DNA of 64,000 bases, from positions 1 to 64,000 of the forward strand of contig JALSSV010000019.1 of NCBI GenBank assembly GCA_026984045.1. The letters run 5' to 3'. Under the pieces are notes generated by a model. That model was not told the DNA's origin. It saw nothing but the letters and a program-made list of their open reading frames with translations, and made no database searches. This DNA comes from Chromatiales bacterium (GTDB taxonomy: Bacteria > Pseudomonadota > Gammaproteobacteria > UBA6429 > Thiohalophilaceae). The translations under genes and the position numbers were made by a program. Positions 54,165 through 63,115 of this stretch are shown piece after piece (within the stretch, counting starts at the first letter, position 1; each line of letters begins with the position of its first letter).

Positions 54165-55991
54165 TCAGTCGATCACGATCAACGCCTCGTCCGGCGTCAC
54201 GCTTTCCCCCTTTTTCACGTGGATCTCGGTCACCACGCCGGCGATGGGGGCCTGGATTTCGGTTTCCATCTTCATGGCTTCGGTGATCAGCACCGGGTCG
54301 CCGGCCTGCACTTCGTCGCCGACGCTGACCAGGATGTCGACGATGGTGCCGGGCATGGTGGTGGTGACGTCGCCGGGGCGTGTGGCGCGGGGGCGAGCGC
54401 CGGCAGCCGTCGGCTGGCGGGGGCGTTCATCGCTGCCGCCGTCGCCGAGTTCGATCTCTTCCAGCGGTTCGATCAGCACTTCTTCCGGCACCCCGTCGAT
54501 GCTCAGGTAGTAGGGCCGCTTGTCGGCGCTGCCGTAGCCCTTGCCGGTGATCCGGATGTGATAGGTCTCGCCGTGCATGGTGACGTTGAACTCGGTGGCG
54601 GCCCGCTGGCCGCCGTTGGTGGGCGTATCGGCCGGCTCCAGGGGTTCGGGTACCAGGCTGCCGGCATCGCGCTGTTCGAGGAATTCGCGGCCGATGTCGG
54701 GGAACATGGCATAGGTGAGCACGTCCTCCTCCGAGTGGGCGAGGGGGCCGATCTCCTTGCGCAGTCTATCCAGCTCGTCCGGGATCAGATCGGCAGGCCG
54801 ACATTCGATTACCTCCTCGTTGCCGATGGCCATGTGCCGCACCTGTGGACTGACGGGGCCGGGAGGCTGGCCGTAACGGCCCTGGAGATAGAGTTTCACC
54901 TCGTTGGTGATGGTCTTGTAGCGTTCACCGGTGAGCACGTTGAGTACGGCCTGGGTGCCGACGATCTGCGAGGTGGGGGTGACCAGCGGCGGATAACCCA
55001 GCTCCTTGCGGACCTGCGGAATCTCCTCCAGGACCTCGTTCATCCGTTTCAGGGCTCCCTGTTCCTTCAGCTGGTTGGAAAGGTTGGAAATCATGCCTCC
55101 CGGTACCTGGTTCACCTGCACGCGGGTATCGAGGCCGGTGTACTCGCTCTCGAACTGATGATACTTCTTGCGCACCTCGCGGACATAGAAGCCGATTTCC
55201 TGCAACAGCGGCAGATCCAGGCCGGTGTCGTATTCGGTGTCGCGCAGGGCGGCGACCATCGACTCGGTGGGCGGATGGGAGGTGCCGCCGGCGAAGGCCG
55301 AGATGGCCGTGTCGAAGCCGGCCACGCCGTTCTCCACTGCCTTGAACTGACAGATGGCAGCCAGCCCCGAAGTGGCATGGGAATGGAGATACACGGGCAC
55401 GTCCAGCGCCTCCACCAGCGCCCGCACCAGCCGGGCCGTGACGTTCGGGGTCAGCAGGCCGGCCATGTCCTTGATGGCGATGCTGTCGCAGCCCAGACCC
55501 TGCATGGCCAGTCCCAGCTCCACGAACCGTTCCAGGGTGTGAATGGGACTGGTGGTGTAACAGATGGCCCCCTGGGCGTGTTTGCCGGCCGCCTTCACCG
55601 CCTCGACGGCGGTCTTCAGGTTGCGCACGTCGTTGAGGGCATCGAAGATGCGGAAGATGTCCATGCCGTTGTCGGCCGCCCGGTTCACGAAGGCGCGCAC
55701 CACGTCATCGGCATAATGCCGGTAGCCGAGCAGGTTCTGGCCGCGCAGCAGCATCTGCAACGGCGTGTTGGGCAGCGCCTCGCGCAGCTTGCGCAAGCGC
55801 TCCCAGGGATCCTCCTTCAGAAAGCGCACGCAGGCATCGAAGGTCGCCCCGCCCCAGACCTCCAGTGACCCGTAGCCGACCCGATCCAGCTTCTCGCAGA
55901 TGGGCAGCATGTCCTCGGTGCGCATCCGCGTGGCAATGAGCGACTGGTGGGCGTCGCGCAGGATGGTGTCGGTGATCTTGATCTTGGGCAT
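54165..55991 (-). CDS. oadA: Pyruvate carboxylase subunit B / oxaloacetate decarboxylase alpha
   Basis: The 608-aa protein has an HMGL-like carboxyltransferase domain (DTILRDAHQSLIATR at the start, then metal-binding His in YLHSHATSG), a PYC-OADA middle domain, and a C-terminal biotinyl domain with the biotin lysine in EAMKME. With the pycA gene upstream it forms a two-subunit pyruvate carboxylase that makes oxaloacetate; no beta or gamma decarboxylase gene is near, which argues against a sodium pump. ATG 55991 is used; the upstream frame is repeat sequence. Confidence 0.92.
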   Translation of the reverse strand: MPKIKITDTILRDAHQSLIATRMRTEDMLPICEKLDRVGYGSLEVWGGATFDACVRFLKEDPWERLRKLREALPNTPLQMLLRGQNLLGYRHYADDVVRAFVNRAADNGMDIFRIFDALNDVRNLKTAVEAVKAAGKHAQGAICYTTSPIHTLERFVELGLAMQGLGCDSIAIKDMAGLLTPNVTARLVRALVEALDVPVYLHSHATSGLAAICQFKAVENGVAGFDTAISAFAGGTSHPPTESMVAALRDTEYDTGLDLPLLQEIGFYVREVRKKYHQFESEYTGLDTRVQVNQVPGGMISNLSNQLKEQGALKRMNEVLEEIPQVRKELGYPPLVTPTSQIVGTQAVLNVLTGERYKTITNEVKLYLQGRYGQPPGPVSPQVRHMAIGNEEVIECRPADLIPDELDRLRKEIGPLAHSEEDVLTYAMFPDIGREFLEQRDAGSLVPEPLEPADTPTNGGQRAATEFNVTMHGETYHIRITGKGYGSADKRPYYLSIDGVPEEVLIEPLEEIELGDGGSDERPRQPTAAGARPRATRPGDVTTTMPGTIVDILVSVGDEVQAGDPVLITEAMKMETEIQAPIAGVVTEIHVKKGESVTPDEALIVID

Positions 55992-56013
55992 TTGGTCAGG
56001 CTCGGTGGAAGTG

Positions 56014-56173
56014 ACGCAGAGAGCGCAGAGACGCAGAGGGCGCAGAGACGTTTTGGTGGGAATACGTGACAGCATTGCGGGAAAGCTGACCCGGTGGAAT
56101 TCGGGCAACCATTCTTGATGAAATGTGCCTCATGATTCCTCCGCGTACGCTGCGTCTCTGCGCCCTCTGCGTT
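56014..56173. repeat. GCAGAG-armed inverted-repeat element, copy 4
   Basis: Left arm ACGCAGAGAGCGCAGAGACG and further units to 56050; right arm 56139-56173 with TGCGTCTCTGCGCCCTCTGC. It separates pycA from oadA, so the two subunits of one enzyme are split by a large potential hairpin. Confidence 0.85.
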
Positions 56174-56199
56174 GTTTTCCAGTGGATTCCGACCATGGC

Positions 56200-57618
56200 T
56201 CACAAGCCCATGTTGGCCGCCAGGGCGGCGGCGACGGCGGCGGCCATGTCGCGGGTGGAGCGGCGGACGGAGTAGGCGGTCAGTTCGGGATGGGCTTCGA
56301 CGAAGCCGGTGTCGAAGCGGCCGGCCTGGAATTCGGCGTTGCGCAGGATTTCCAGGTGATAGGGAATGGTGGTCTTGACCCCGAACACGCCGATGTCGCG
56401 CAGGGCGCGGCTGGCGCGGTCGAGAAGGCCGTCCCAGGTCAGGGCCCAGACGATCAGCTTGGCGCACATGGAATCGTAGAAGGGCGGGATCTCGTAGCCG
56501 GTATAGATGGCGCCGTCGGTGCGCACGCCGGGGCCACCGGGAGCGAAGTAGCGGCTGATCCGCCCGAAGCTGGGCAGGAAATCGTTCTTGGGATCCTCGG
56601 CGTTGATGCGAAACTCCATGGCGTAGCCGCGCTTCTGCACCTGGTCCTGTGTGTGGCTGAGCTTCAGCCCCGAAGCGATACGGATCTGTTCCTGGACGAT
56701 GTCGATCCCGGTGATGGCCTCGGTGACCGGGTGTTCCACCTGCAGGCGGGTGTTCATCTCCATGAAATAGAAGTTGTCGCCGCCGTCCATCAGGAATTCC
56801 ACGGTGCCGGCATTGGTGTAGCCGCAGGCGCGGGCGGCGCGCACGGCCAGATCGCCGAGGATCGTCCGCTGTTGGTCCGTGAGCTGGGGGGAGGGGGCGA
56901 TTTCGATGAGCTTCTGGTGACGGCGCTGGATGGAGCAGTCCCGCTCGAACAGGTGGATCACGTTGCCGTGATGGTCGGCCAGGATCTGCACCTCGATGTG
57001 GCGGGGATTGGCGATGAACTTCTCCAGGAACACCTCGGCCCGGCCGAAGGCCTTCTCGGCCTCGGAGATCACCCGGTCGTAGTGCCGGCGCAGATCCGCC
57101 TCGGAATCGCAGCGGCGGATGCCGCGGCCGCCGCCGCCGGAGGTGGCCTTGAGCATCACCGGATAGCCGATCTTCGCGGCGATGGCCAGGGCCTCCTCCA
57201 GGCTGGCAACGTTGCCTTCCGAACCCGGCGTGACGGGGATGCCGGCGGCGCGCAGGGTGTCCCGGGCCCGGGTCTTGTCGCCCATCATCCGGATCACCTC
57301 GGCGTCGGGGCCGATGAAACGGATTCCACGGCGCGCGCAGATCTCGGCAAGTTCCGGATTTTCCGCAAGAAATCCGTAGCCGGGATGGAGCGCGTCACAG
57401 CCGGTGGCCACCGCCAGGTTGACCAGCCGATGGGCGTTCAGATAGCCCGCAACCGTATCGGGCCCCAGACTGTAGGCCTCGTCGGCCTTCTTCACGTGCA
57501 GGCTGTAGCGATCGGCCTCGGCGAACACGGCCACCGAGCGGATCCCCATCTCGGCACAGGCGCGGACGATACGCACGGCGATTTCGCCGCGGTTGGCGAT
57601 GAGAATCTTGCGGATCAT
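56200..57618 (-). CDS. pycA: Biotin carboxylase subunit (pyruvate carboxylase subunit A)
   Basis: The 472-aa enzyme starts MIRKILIANRGEIAVRIVRAC and has the ATP-grasp parts KATSGGGGRGIR, FLEKFI and EMNTRLQVEHPVTE. It carboxylates biotin with ATP and bicarbonate. Although AccC is very similar, the partner oadA 208 bp downstream points to pyruvate carboxylase. ATG 57618 is used; a -35/-10 pair is found upstream. Confidence 0.92.
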   Translation of the reverse strand: MIRKILIANRGEIAVRIVRACAEMGIRSVAVFAEADRYSLHVKKADEAYSLGPDTVAGYLNAHRLVNLAVATGCDALHPGYGFLAENPELAEICARRGIRFIGPDAEVIRMMGDKTRARDTLRAAGIPVTPGSEGNVASLEEALAIAAKIGYPVMLKATSGGGGRGIRRCDSEADLRRHYDRVISEAEKAFGRAEVFLEKFIANPRHIEVQILADHHGNVIHLFERDCSIQRRHQKLIEIAPSPQLTDQQRTILGDLAVRAARACGYTNAGTVEFLMDGGDNFYFMEMNTRLQVEHPVTEAITGIDIVQEQIRIASGLKLSHTQDQVQKRGYAMEFRINAEDPKNDFLPSFGRISRYFAPGGPGVRTDGAIYTGYEIPPFYDSMCAKLIVWALTWDGLLDRASRALRDIGVFGVKTTIPYHLEILRNAEFQAGRFDTGFVEAHPELTAYSVRRSTRDMAAAVAAALAANMGL

Positions 57619-57664
57619 GGGGATGGCGCGGGTCCTGTGGAACGGTGCATGCCGACTGCCAACA

Positions 57665-57693
57665 GGTGTAGGGAGAAACCCCACCGATGTCAA
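57665..57693 (-). promoter_or_regulatory. Candidate pycA promoter
   Basis: On the minus strand TTGACA (57693-57688), 17 bp, then TACACC (57670-57665). The -35 box is perfect, the -10 box weak (3 of 6). It would start the transcript about 40 bp before the pycA ATG. Confidence 0.45.
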
Positions 57694-57745
57694 GTCTTGC
57701 CCGTCTCGAAAGCGTGACGGAACAGCCGGAAAATCAAGGATTTTT

Positions 57746-57775
57746 TTGACATCATGGGGACCGGATCGGTAGAAT
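57746..57775 (+). promoter_or_regulatory. Strong sigma-70 promoter of the yceD-rpmF-plsX-fab operon
   Basis: TTGACA (57746-57751), an 18-bp spacer, and TAGAAT (57770-57775). The predicted transcription start, 6-7 bp later, falls within about 3 bp of the yceD ATG at 57785, and no Shine-Dalgarno site lies between, so yceD may be translated from a nearly leaderless mRNA. Confidence 0.75.
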
Positions 57776-57784
57776 TCGCGGCTT

Positions 57785-58330
57785 ATGTCGAATCGGCAGG
57801 AACGTTTGCCCGTACAGGTGGATCCCTTCCGGATGGCGGAAGCGCGTCGGATCCTGGAAGGGGAGGTTCCCCTGCGCCAGATGAAACGCCTGGCTGCATT
57901 GCTCGAAGACGATTCGGGCCAGGCCCGGGTCCGGCTCGAGTTCGGGATCGACGAGATGGGCGCCCGTTTCCTGCAAGGGACGATCCGGGCCACCCTCGCC
58001 ATCCAGTGCCAGCGCTGTCTGGAACCCATGCCCTGGGAAGTGGATCTGGAACTGTCCCTGGGCTTGCTGCATCCGGGCGAAGACGAGGCCCGGGCCGGCG
58101 TGCATGAGCCGCTGATCGTCGACCCGGTGCCCATGCACCTGCTCGACCTGCTGGAAGACGAAATCCTGCTGGCGCTGCCGCAGATTCCGCGTCATCCCCT
58201 CGAGGCCTGCCCGGCCCGGGAATACGTGGAACCGGCAACGGCACCGGATTGGAACGACCCGGCCCGCGCGAAGGCCAATCCCTTCAGCGTGCTGGCCACG
58301 ATGAAAACCGCGACACCCAACGAGGAATGA
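57785..58330 (+). CDS. yceD: YceD/DUF177 protein
   Basis: The 181-aa protein has the YceD pattern: [15 protein letters not shown], a CxxC pair in [11 protein letters not shown], and the [14 protein letters not shown] motif. It is linked to 23S rRNA or ribosome biogenesis in other organisms. The N-terminus aligns with E. coli YceD from the ATG at 57785, so the short leader is not a start-site error. It precedes rpmF by 7 bp. Confidence 0.93.
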   Translation: MSNRQERLPVQVDPFRMAEARRILEGEVPLRQMKRLAALLEDDSGQARVRLEFGIDEMGARFLQGTIRATLAIQCQRCLEPMPWEVDLELSLGLLHPGEDEARAGVHEPLIVDPVPMHLLDLLEDEILLALPQIPRHPLEACPAREYVEPATAPDWNDPARAKANPFSVLATMKTATPNEE

Positions 58331-58337
58331 CGAGACC

Positions 58338-58517
58338 ATGGCTGTTCAACAGAATCGCAAGACCCCTTCCAAGCGCGGCATGCGCCGCTCCCACGACAGC
58401 CTGAAGAATCCGGCGCTGTCCATCGAGCCGACCACCGGCGAGACGCATCTGCGTCACCACGTGAGCCCTGACGGTTACTATCGCGGCCGCAAGGTCGTCG
58501 AAAGCGGCGAAGGCTGA
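58338..58517 (+). CDS. rpmF: Ribosomal protein L32
   Basis: The 59-aa protein starts [20 protein letters not shown], then has [17 protein letters not shown], the normal bacterial L32 without zinc cysteines. The gene lies between yceD and plsX as in most Proteobacteria. A hairpin (58561-58586) follows the stop. Confidence 0.97.
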   Translation: MAVQQNRKTPSKRGMRRSHDSLKNPALSIEPTTGETHLRHHVSPDGYYRGRKVVESGEG

Positions 58518-58560
58518 GTCAGCCCGCCGCGGCAGCCGCCGCGGCCGCCTGCACCGGCAG

Positions 58561-58586
58561 ACGGGACAGGGGCGACCCTGTCCCGT
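58561..58586. promoter_or_regulatory. Perfect 11-bp stem-loop between rpmF and plsX
   Basis: ACGGGACAGGG (58561-58571), GCGA loop, CCCTGTCCCGT (58576-58586). No T-run follows. It could slow 3' decay of the rpmF part or attenuate read-through into plsX, separating ribosomal from lipid gene output. Confidence 0.65.
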
Positions 58587-58618
58587 GTCGTATTCACGGA
58601 CAGGACTTCTGCTCCGGC

Positions 58619-59653
58619 ATGAACCAAGAAAGCATCGTTGCACTGGACTGCATGGGCGGTGATTTCGGCCCCCCCGTGGTGGTGCCCGCCGCCCTGCGTG
58701 CCCTGGAGAAGCATCCCGAGCTGTCGCTGATCCTGGTGGGCCTGGAGGACCGCATCCAGGCCGCCCTGGACGAGTCGAAGCCCGGTGCCCTGACCAGCCG
58801 CCTGCGCATCCACCACGCCAGCGAGGTGGTGGGCTCCGACGAGCTGCCTTCCCACGCCCTGCGCAGCAAGAAGGACTCCTCCATGCGGGTGGCCATCAAC
58901 CTGGTCAAGGCCGGCGAGGCGGGCGCCTGTGTCAGCGCCGGCAATACCGGGGCCCTGATGGCCACCGCCCGTTTCGTGCTCAAGACCCTGCCCGGCATCG
59001 ACCGGCCCGCCATCTGCACCGTGCTGCCCAACATCCAGGGGGGGCACACCCACGTGCTCGATCTGGGCGCCAACGTGGACTCCAGCGCCGCCAGCCTGAT
59101 GGAATTCGCCGTGATGGGCGCGGCGCTGGCCCAGGCGGTGGACGACAACCCCCGCCCCAGCGTCGGCCTCCTGAACATCGGCGAGGAGGAGATCAAGGGC
59201 AACGAGCGGGTCAAGGAAGCCGCGCGCCTGCTGTCCGAGAGCACCCTCAACTACATCGGCTACGTGGAAGGCGACGGCATCTACATGGGTGATGCCGACG
59301 TGGTGGTCTGCGACGGTTTCGTGGGCAACGTGATGCTCAAGACCACCGAAGGGGTGGCCAGGATGATCGGCCACTTCATGAAGCAGGAGTTCCGGCGCAA
59401 TCCCCTGACCCTGCTCAGCGGGCTAGTGGCCATGCCGGTGCTGCGCCGCCTGCGCAAGCGCATCGATCCCCGCCGCTACAACGGCGCCAGCCTGCTGGGC
59501 CTGCAGGGCATCGTCATCAAGAGCCACGGCGGTGCCGATGCCTTCGCCTTCAGCCAGGCCATCGGCGAAGCGCTGGTGGAGATGCGCCAGAACGTGCCCC
59601 GGCTCATTACCGAGACCCTCGAGAACCAACTCGTGAAGAAGGAAGCCTCTTGA
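58619..59653 (+). CDS. plsX: PlsX, phosphate acyltransferase
   Basis: The 344-aa enzyme starts [19 protein letters not shown], with [12 protein letters not shown] and [19 protein letters not shown]. It makes acyl-phosphate from acyl-ACP for phospholipid synthesis. Its stop overlaps the fabH start (TTGA). Confidence 0.96.
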   Translation: MNQESIVALDCMGGDFGPPVVVPAALRALEKHPELSLILVGLEDRIQAALDESKPGALTSRLRIHHASEVVGSDELPSHALRSKKDSSMRVAINLVKAGEAGACVSAGNTGALMATARFVLKTLPGIDRPAICTVLPNIQGGHTHVLDLGANVDSSAASLMEFAVMGAALAQAVDDNPRPSVGLLNIGEEEIKGNERVKEAARLLSESTLNYIGYVEGDGIYMGDADVVVCDGFVGNVMLKTTEGVARMIGHFMKQEFRRNPLTLLSGLVAMPVLRRLRKRIDPRRYNGASLLGLQGIVIKSHGGADAFAFSQAIGEALVEMRQNVPRLITETLENQLVKKEAS

Positions 59654-60615
59654 TCTATTCACGCATCGCCGGCACCGGCGGCCACCTGCCGGACCGCATC
59701 CTCACCAATCAGGAACTCGAGCGCATGGTAGACACCAGCGACGAGTGGATCACCGAGCGCACCGGCATCAAGAAGCGCCACATCGTGGAAGGGGAGACCA
59801 CCTGCGATCTGGCCGAACAGGCTGCCCGCAAGGCCATCGAGGCCGCGGGCATCTCGCCGGCCGACATCGATCTCATCATCGTCGCCACCACCACGCCCGA
59901 TCGGATCTTTCCCAGCACCGCCTGCCTGCTGCAGTCGCGGCTGGACGTGCACGGCAGCCCGGCGTTCGACGTGCAGGCGGTGTGCACCGGTTTCGTCTAT
60001 GCCCTGGGCGTGGCCGACATGTTCGTCAAGTCCGGCAAGGCGAAATACGCCCTGGTGGTGGGCGCCGAAACCCTGTCCAACATCGTCGACTGGACCGACC
60101 GCAGCACCTGCGTGCTGTTCGGCGACGGTGCCGGGGCGGTGGTGCTCTCGGCTGCCGAGGCGCCTGGCATCCTCTCCACCCACCTGCACGCCGACGGCCA
60201 GTACAAGGAGCTGCTCACGGTGCCGGCCGGGCTCTCGGAGCACCCGGAAGTGCTCAAGTCGGGCAAGGCCTTCATGGCCATGAAGGGCAACGAAGTGTTC
60301 AAGGTGGCGGTCAACACCCTGGGCCGGATCGTCGACGAGACCCTGGCCGCCAATGGCCTGCAGAAATCCGACATCGACTGGCTGGTGCCGCACCAGGCCA
60401 ACATCCGGATCATCGCCGCCACCGCCCGCAAGCTGGACATGCCCATGGACAACGTGGTGGTCACCGTGCACGAACACGGCAACACCTCCGCCGCCTCCAT
60501 CCCCCTGGCCCTTGACATCGCCGTCCGCGACGGCCGCATCCAGCGCGGCGACACCCTGTTGCTGGAAGCCTTCGGCGGCGGCTTCACCTGGGGCTCGGCT
60601 CTGCTCAAGTATTAG
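59650..60615 (+). CDS. fabH: FabH, beta-ketoacyl-ACP synthase III
   Basis: The 321-aa enzyme has the Cys112-His248-Asn278 triad ([26 protein letters not shown]) and the [14 protein letters not shown] start region. It begins fatty-acid synthesis by condensing acetyl-CoA with malonyl-ACP. The start codon is TTG at 59650, overlapping plsX by 4 bp. Confidence 0.96.
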   Translation: MIYSRIAGTGGHLPDRILTNQELERMVDTSDEWITERTGIKKRHIVEGETTCDLAEQAARKAIEAAGISPADIDLIIVATTTPDRIFPSTACLLQSRLDVHGSPAFDVQAVCTGFVYALGVADMFVKSGKAKYALVVGAETLSNIVDWTDRSTCVLFGDGAGAVVLSAAEAPGILSTHLHADGQYKELLTVPAGLSEHPEVLKSGKAFMAMKGNEVFKVAVNTLGRIVDETLAANGLQKSDIDWLVPHQANIRIIAATARKLDMPMDNVVVTVHEHGNTSAASIPLALDIAVRDGRIQRGDTLLLEAFGGGFTWGSALLKY

Positions 60616-60628
60616 ACTGCCTGCGAAG

Positions 60629-60755
60629 AACGCAGAGGGCGCAGAGACGCGGAGGACGCCGAGGCTTGCTGTTTTGAATTGGAATGCGAATCGCTGAAGG
60701 CAACGAGATCCAAGAAAAATCTCTGCGTACTCTGCGTCTCTGCGATCCCGGCGTT
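60629..60755. repeat. GCAGAG-armed inverted-repeat element, copy 5
   Basis: Left arm AACGCAGAGGGCGCAGAGAC and more to 60664; right arm 60721-60755 contains ACTCTGCGTCTCTGCG. It begins 14 bp after the fabH stop and lies within the fab operon, in the 174-bp fabH-fabD gap. Confidence 0.83.
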
Positions 60756-60789
60756 CCATTCACTACTTTTCAATGTGAGGTAGTTAAAG

Positions 60790-61725
60790 ATGTCATTGGG
60801 TTTTGTCTTTCCCGGCCAGGGATCACAGTCGGTCGGGATGTTGAAGGAACTGGCCGAGGCCCACCCGGAGGTGGGTCAGACCTTTGCCGAGGCCAGTGAG
60901 GCGCTGGACGAGGATCTGTGGGCCATCGTCCAAAACGGGCCGGCGGAGAAGCTCAACAGCACCGAGATCACCCAGCCGGCCATGCTCTCGGCCGGCATCG
61001 CCGTGTGGCGGGTGTGGCAGGCCAGCGGTGGCCCCGCGCCCGCGGTGATGGCCGGCCATTCGCTCGGCGAGTATTCGGCGCTGGTGGCCGCCGGCAGCCT
61101 GGAATTCGATCATGCCGTGCGGCTGGTGGCCGAGCGGGGGCGCCTGATGCAGGAAGCCGTGCCGGCCGACCGCGGGGCGATGGCGGCCATCCTGGGGCTC
61201 GACGACGAGGCGGTGATTCGGATCTGCGCCGACGCCGCCGGCGACGAGGTGGTGGAGGCGGTCAATTTCAACTCGCCCGGCCAGGTGGTGGTGGCGGGGC
61301 ACAAGAACGCGGTGGAGCGGGCCGTGGCCCTGGCCTCGGAGCGGGGCGCCAGGCGCGCGGTGATGCTGCCGGTCAGCGTACCCTCCCACTGTGCCCTGAT
61401 GAAACCCGCGGCCGAGAAACTGGCGGCCATCCTCGAGGACATTCCGGTCCAGGCCCCGTCCATCCCCGTGATCAACAACGTGGACGTGGCCGCGCCGAGC
61501 GATCCCGACGCCATCCGCGACGCCCTGGTGCGCCAGCTCCACAGCCCGGTGCGCTGGGTCGAAACCATCCGCAAGATGCGGGCCGAAGGCGTGGAGACGC
61601 TGGTCGACTGTGGCCCCGGCAAGGTGCTGGTCGGCCTGAACAAGCGCATCGAACGGCGCATGCCGGCCCTGCCGGTGTACGATCCCGACACCCTCGCCGC
61701 CGCCCTCGAGGCGGTGGCTTCCTGA
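60790..61725 (+). CDS. fabD: FabD, malonyl-CoA:ACP transacylase
   Basis: The 311-aa enzyme starts GFVFPGQGSQSVGMLKEL and has the nucleophile Ser91 in GHSLGEYSALVAAG and the His of VPSHCALM. It loads malonyl groups on ACP. It is followed by a degenerate inverted-repeat element and then fabG. Confidence 0.96.
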   Translation: MSLGFVFPGQGSQSVGMLKELAEAHPEVGQTFAEASEALDEDLWAIVQNGPAEKLNSTEITQPAMLSAGIAVWRVWQASGGPAPAVMAGHSLGEYSALVAAGSLEFDHAVRLVAERGRLMQEAVPADRGAMAAILGLDDEAVIRICADAAGDEVVEAVNFNSPGQVVVAGHKNAVERAVALASERGARRAVMLPVSVPSHCALMKPAAEKLAAILEDIPVQAPSIPVINNVDVAAPSDPDAIRDALVRQLHSPVRWVETIRKMRAEGVETLVDCGPGKVLVGLNKRIERRMPALPVYDPDTLAAALEAVAS

Positions 61726-61740
61726 GCTTCGGTGGAAGGG

Positions 61741-61816
61741 ACACGGAGGGCACGGAGACACGGAGAACACGGAATCGGGAAGTGAACTTATCCCCTTGCC
61801 CGCCGTGTTCCGTCCC
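61741..61816. repeat. ACACGGAG variant of the armed element, eroded
   Basis: ACACGGAGGGCACGGAGACA (from 61741) has the same spaced pattern as the GCAGAG arms with GCAGAG replaced by ACGGAG, again after GGTGGAAG. The right arm is short (CCGTGTTCCGTCCC, about 61803-61816). It lies in the fabD-fabG gap. Confidence 0.65.
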
Positions 61817-61857
61817 GGAGCGCCTGAACAACGATTTACCGAATGGGGAGGATTGAC

Positions 61858-62601
61858 ATGACACTGGAAAACGACATCGCCTTCGTCTCCGGCGCCAGCC
61901 GGGGCATCGGCCGGGAGATCGCCCTGGCGCTGGGGGCGCAGGGCGCAACCGTGGTGGGCACGGCGACCTCGGACAAGGGCGCCGGCAACATCAGCGCCTA
62001 TCTGCGCGAAGCCGGCATCACCGGCATGGGCGTGGCCATGGACGTGACCGATCAGGCCAGCGTGGAGGCGGCACTGGAGAAGGCCGGTGCCGAGTACGGC
62101 GCGCCCACCATCCTGGTCAACAATGCCGGGATCACCCGCGACAACCTGCTGATGCGCATGAAGGACGAGGAGTGGGAAGCCATCATCAATACCAATCTCA
62201 CCTCCATCTACCGTCTCAGCAAGGCCGTGCTGCGGGGCATGATGAAGGCGCGCCGGGGGCGGATCATCAGCATCGCCTCGGTGGTGGGGGTCTCCGGCAA
62301 TGCCGGCCAGACCAACTACGCGGCGGCCAAGGCGGGGGTGATCGGCTTCTCCAAGTCCCTGGCGCGGGAGGTGGGCAGCCGCGGCATCACGGTCAACGTG
62401 GTGGCCCCCGGTTTCATCGATACCGACATGACCCGGGCCCTGCCCGAGGCCCAGCGTGAGGCGCTGCTTTCGCAGATCCCGCTCGGTCGGCTCGGCGATC
62501 CGGCCGAGATCGCCCATGCGGTCACCTTCCTCGCCTCACCCGGCGCGGCCTACATCACCGGTGAGACGATCCACGTCAACGGCGGCATGTACATGGCCTG
62601 A
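61858..62601 (+). CDS. fabG: FabG, 3-oxoacyl-ACP reductase
   Basis: The 247-aa short-chain dehydrogenase has the GASRGIG cofactor loop, NNAG, and the Ser-Tyr-Lys triad (ASVVG, NYAAAKAG). It ends HVNGGMYMA. GGGGAGG seven bases before ATG 61858 decides this start over 61843. Confidence 0.96.
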   Translation: MTLENDIAFVSGASRGIGREIALALGAQGATVVGTATSDKGAGNISAYLREAGITGMGVAMDVTDQASVEAALEKAGAEYGAPTILVNNAGITRDNLLMRMKDEEWEAIINTNLTSIYRLSKAVLRGMMKARRGRIISIASVVGVSGNAGQTNYAAAKAGVIGFSKSLAREVGSRGITVNVVAPGFIDTDMTRALPEAQREALLSQIPLGRLGDPAEIAHAVTFLASPGAAYITGETIHVNGGMYMA

Positions 62602-62672
62602 GGCCTTCGACCCGGAGCGATAACCGGCTTGAAACCCTTGTAAAACAGCAGCTTGCCGACCCTGCGCCGAAT

Positions 62673-62702
62673 GTGGCATCGGGCCGGCATTTTCACTACA
62701 AT
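62673..62702 (+). promoter_or_regulatory. Candidate acpP promoter
   Basis: GTGGCA (62673-62678), 18 bp, then TACAAT (62697-62702, 5 of 6). It would start a transcript about 75 bp before the acpP ATG, giving this abundant protein extra mRNA as in E. coli. Confidence 0.45.
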
Positions 62703-62782
62703 AGCGGCCGCAGCGCGCCCTGCAACACATCCCGAGGGAGGCGGGCCGCGGCTGAACGATAACCACAAGAGGAAATGACGAC

Positions 62783-63016
62783 ATGAGCAGTGTTGAAGAA
62801 CGCGTTGAAAAGATCGTGGTCGAACAACTGGGCGTCAAGCCCGAGGAAGTCTCCCGCGAATCTTCCTTCGTCGACGATCTCGGCGCAGATTCCCTGGATA
62901 CCGTGGAACTGGTAATGGCCCTGGAAGAGGAGTTCGAAACCGAGATTCCCGACGAGGAAGCGGAGAAGATCACCACCGTCCAGCAGGCCATCGACTATAT
63001 CAAGTCCCACACCTGA
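62783..63016 (+). CDS. acpP: Acyl carrier protein
   Basis: The 77-aa acidic protein has the phosphopantetheine site [12 protein letters not shown] with Ser37. It carries growing acyl chains and reacts with FabD, FabH, FabG and FabF, all encoded around it. AAGAGGAAATG lies upstream of the ATG. Confidence 0.98.
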   Translation: MSSVEERVEKIVVEQLGVKPEEVSRESSFVDDLGADSLDTVELVMALEEEFETEIPDEEAEKITTVQQAIDYIKSHT

Positions 63017-63038
63017 TCTTCCTGCTGTCACGATTTCC

Positions 63039-63081
63039 CGGCCGCACCACACGTGCCTGTGGGTGCGGCCGTTTGCATTTT
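63039..63081 (+). terminator. Partial terminator between acpP and fabF
   Basis: CGGCCGCACC pairs with GGTGCGGCCG around a ~12-base loop, followed by TTTGCATTTT. The broken T-run suggests partial read-through, so acpP mRNA would be more abundant than fabF mRNA. Confidence 0.65.
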
Positions 63082-63115
63082 CTGCAGCCAACTCCTGGAT
63101 GAAGAGGACACCCCG

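Noticed and set aside
54027-55868. A 613-codon plus-strand frame opposite oadA
   Set aside because: It begins inside the repeat element and is composed of antisense sequence of a clear biotin enzyme gene.
54165-57618. Oxaloacetate decarboxylase sodium pump
   Set aside because: The membrane beta and gamma subunit genes are missing and a biotin carboxylase subunit is present, which fits two-subunit pyruvate carboxylase better.
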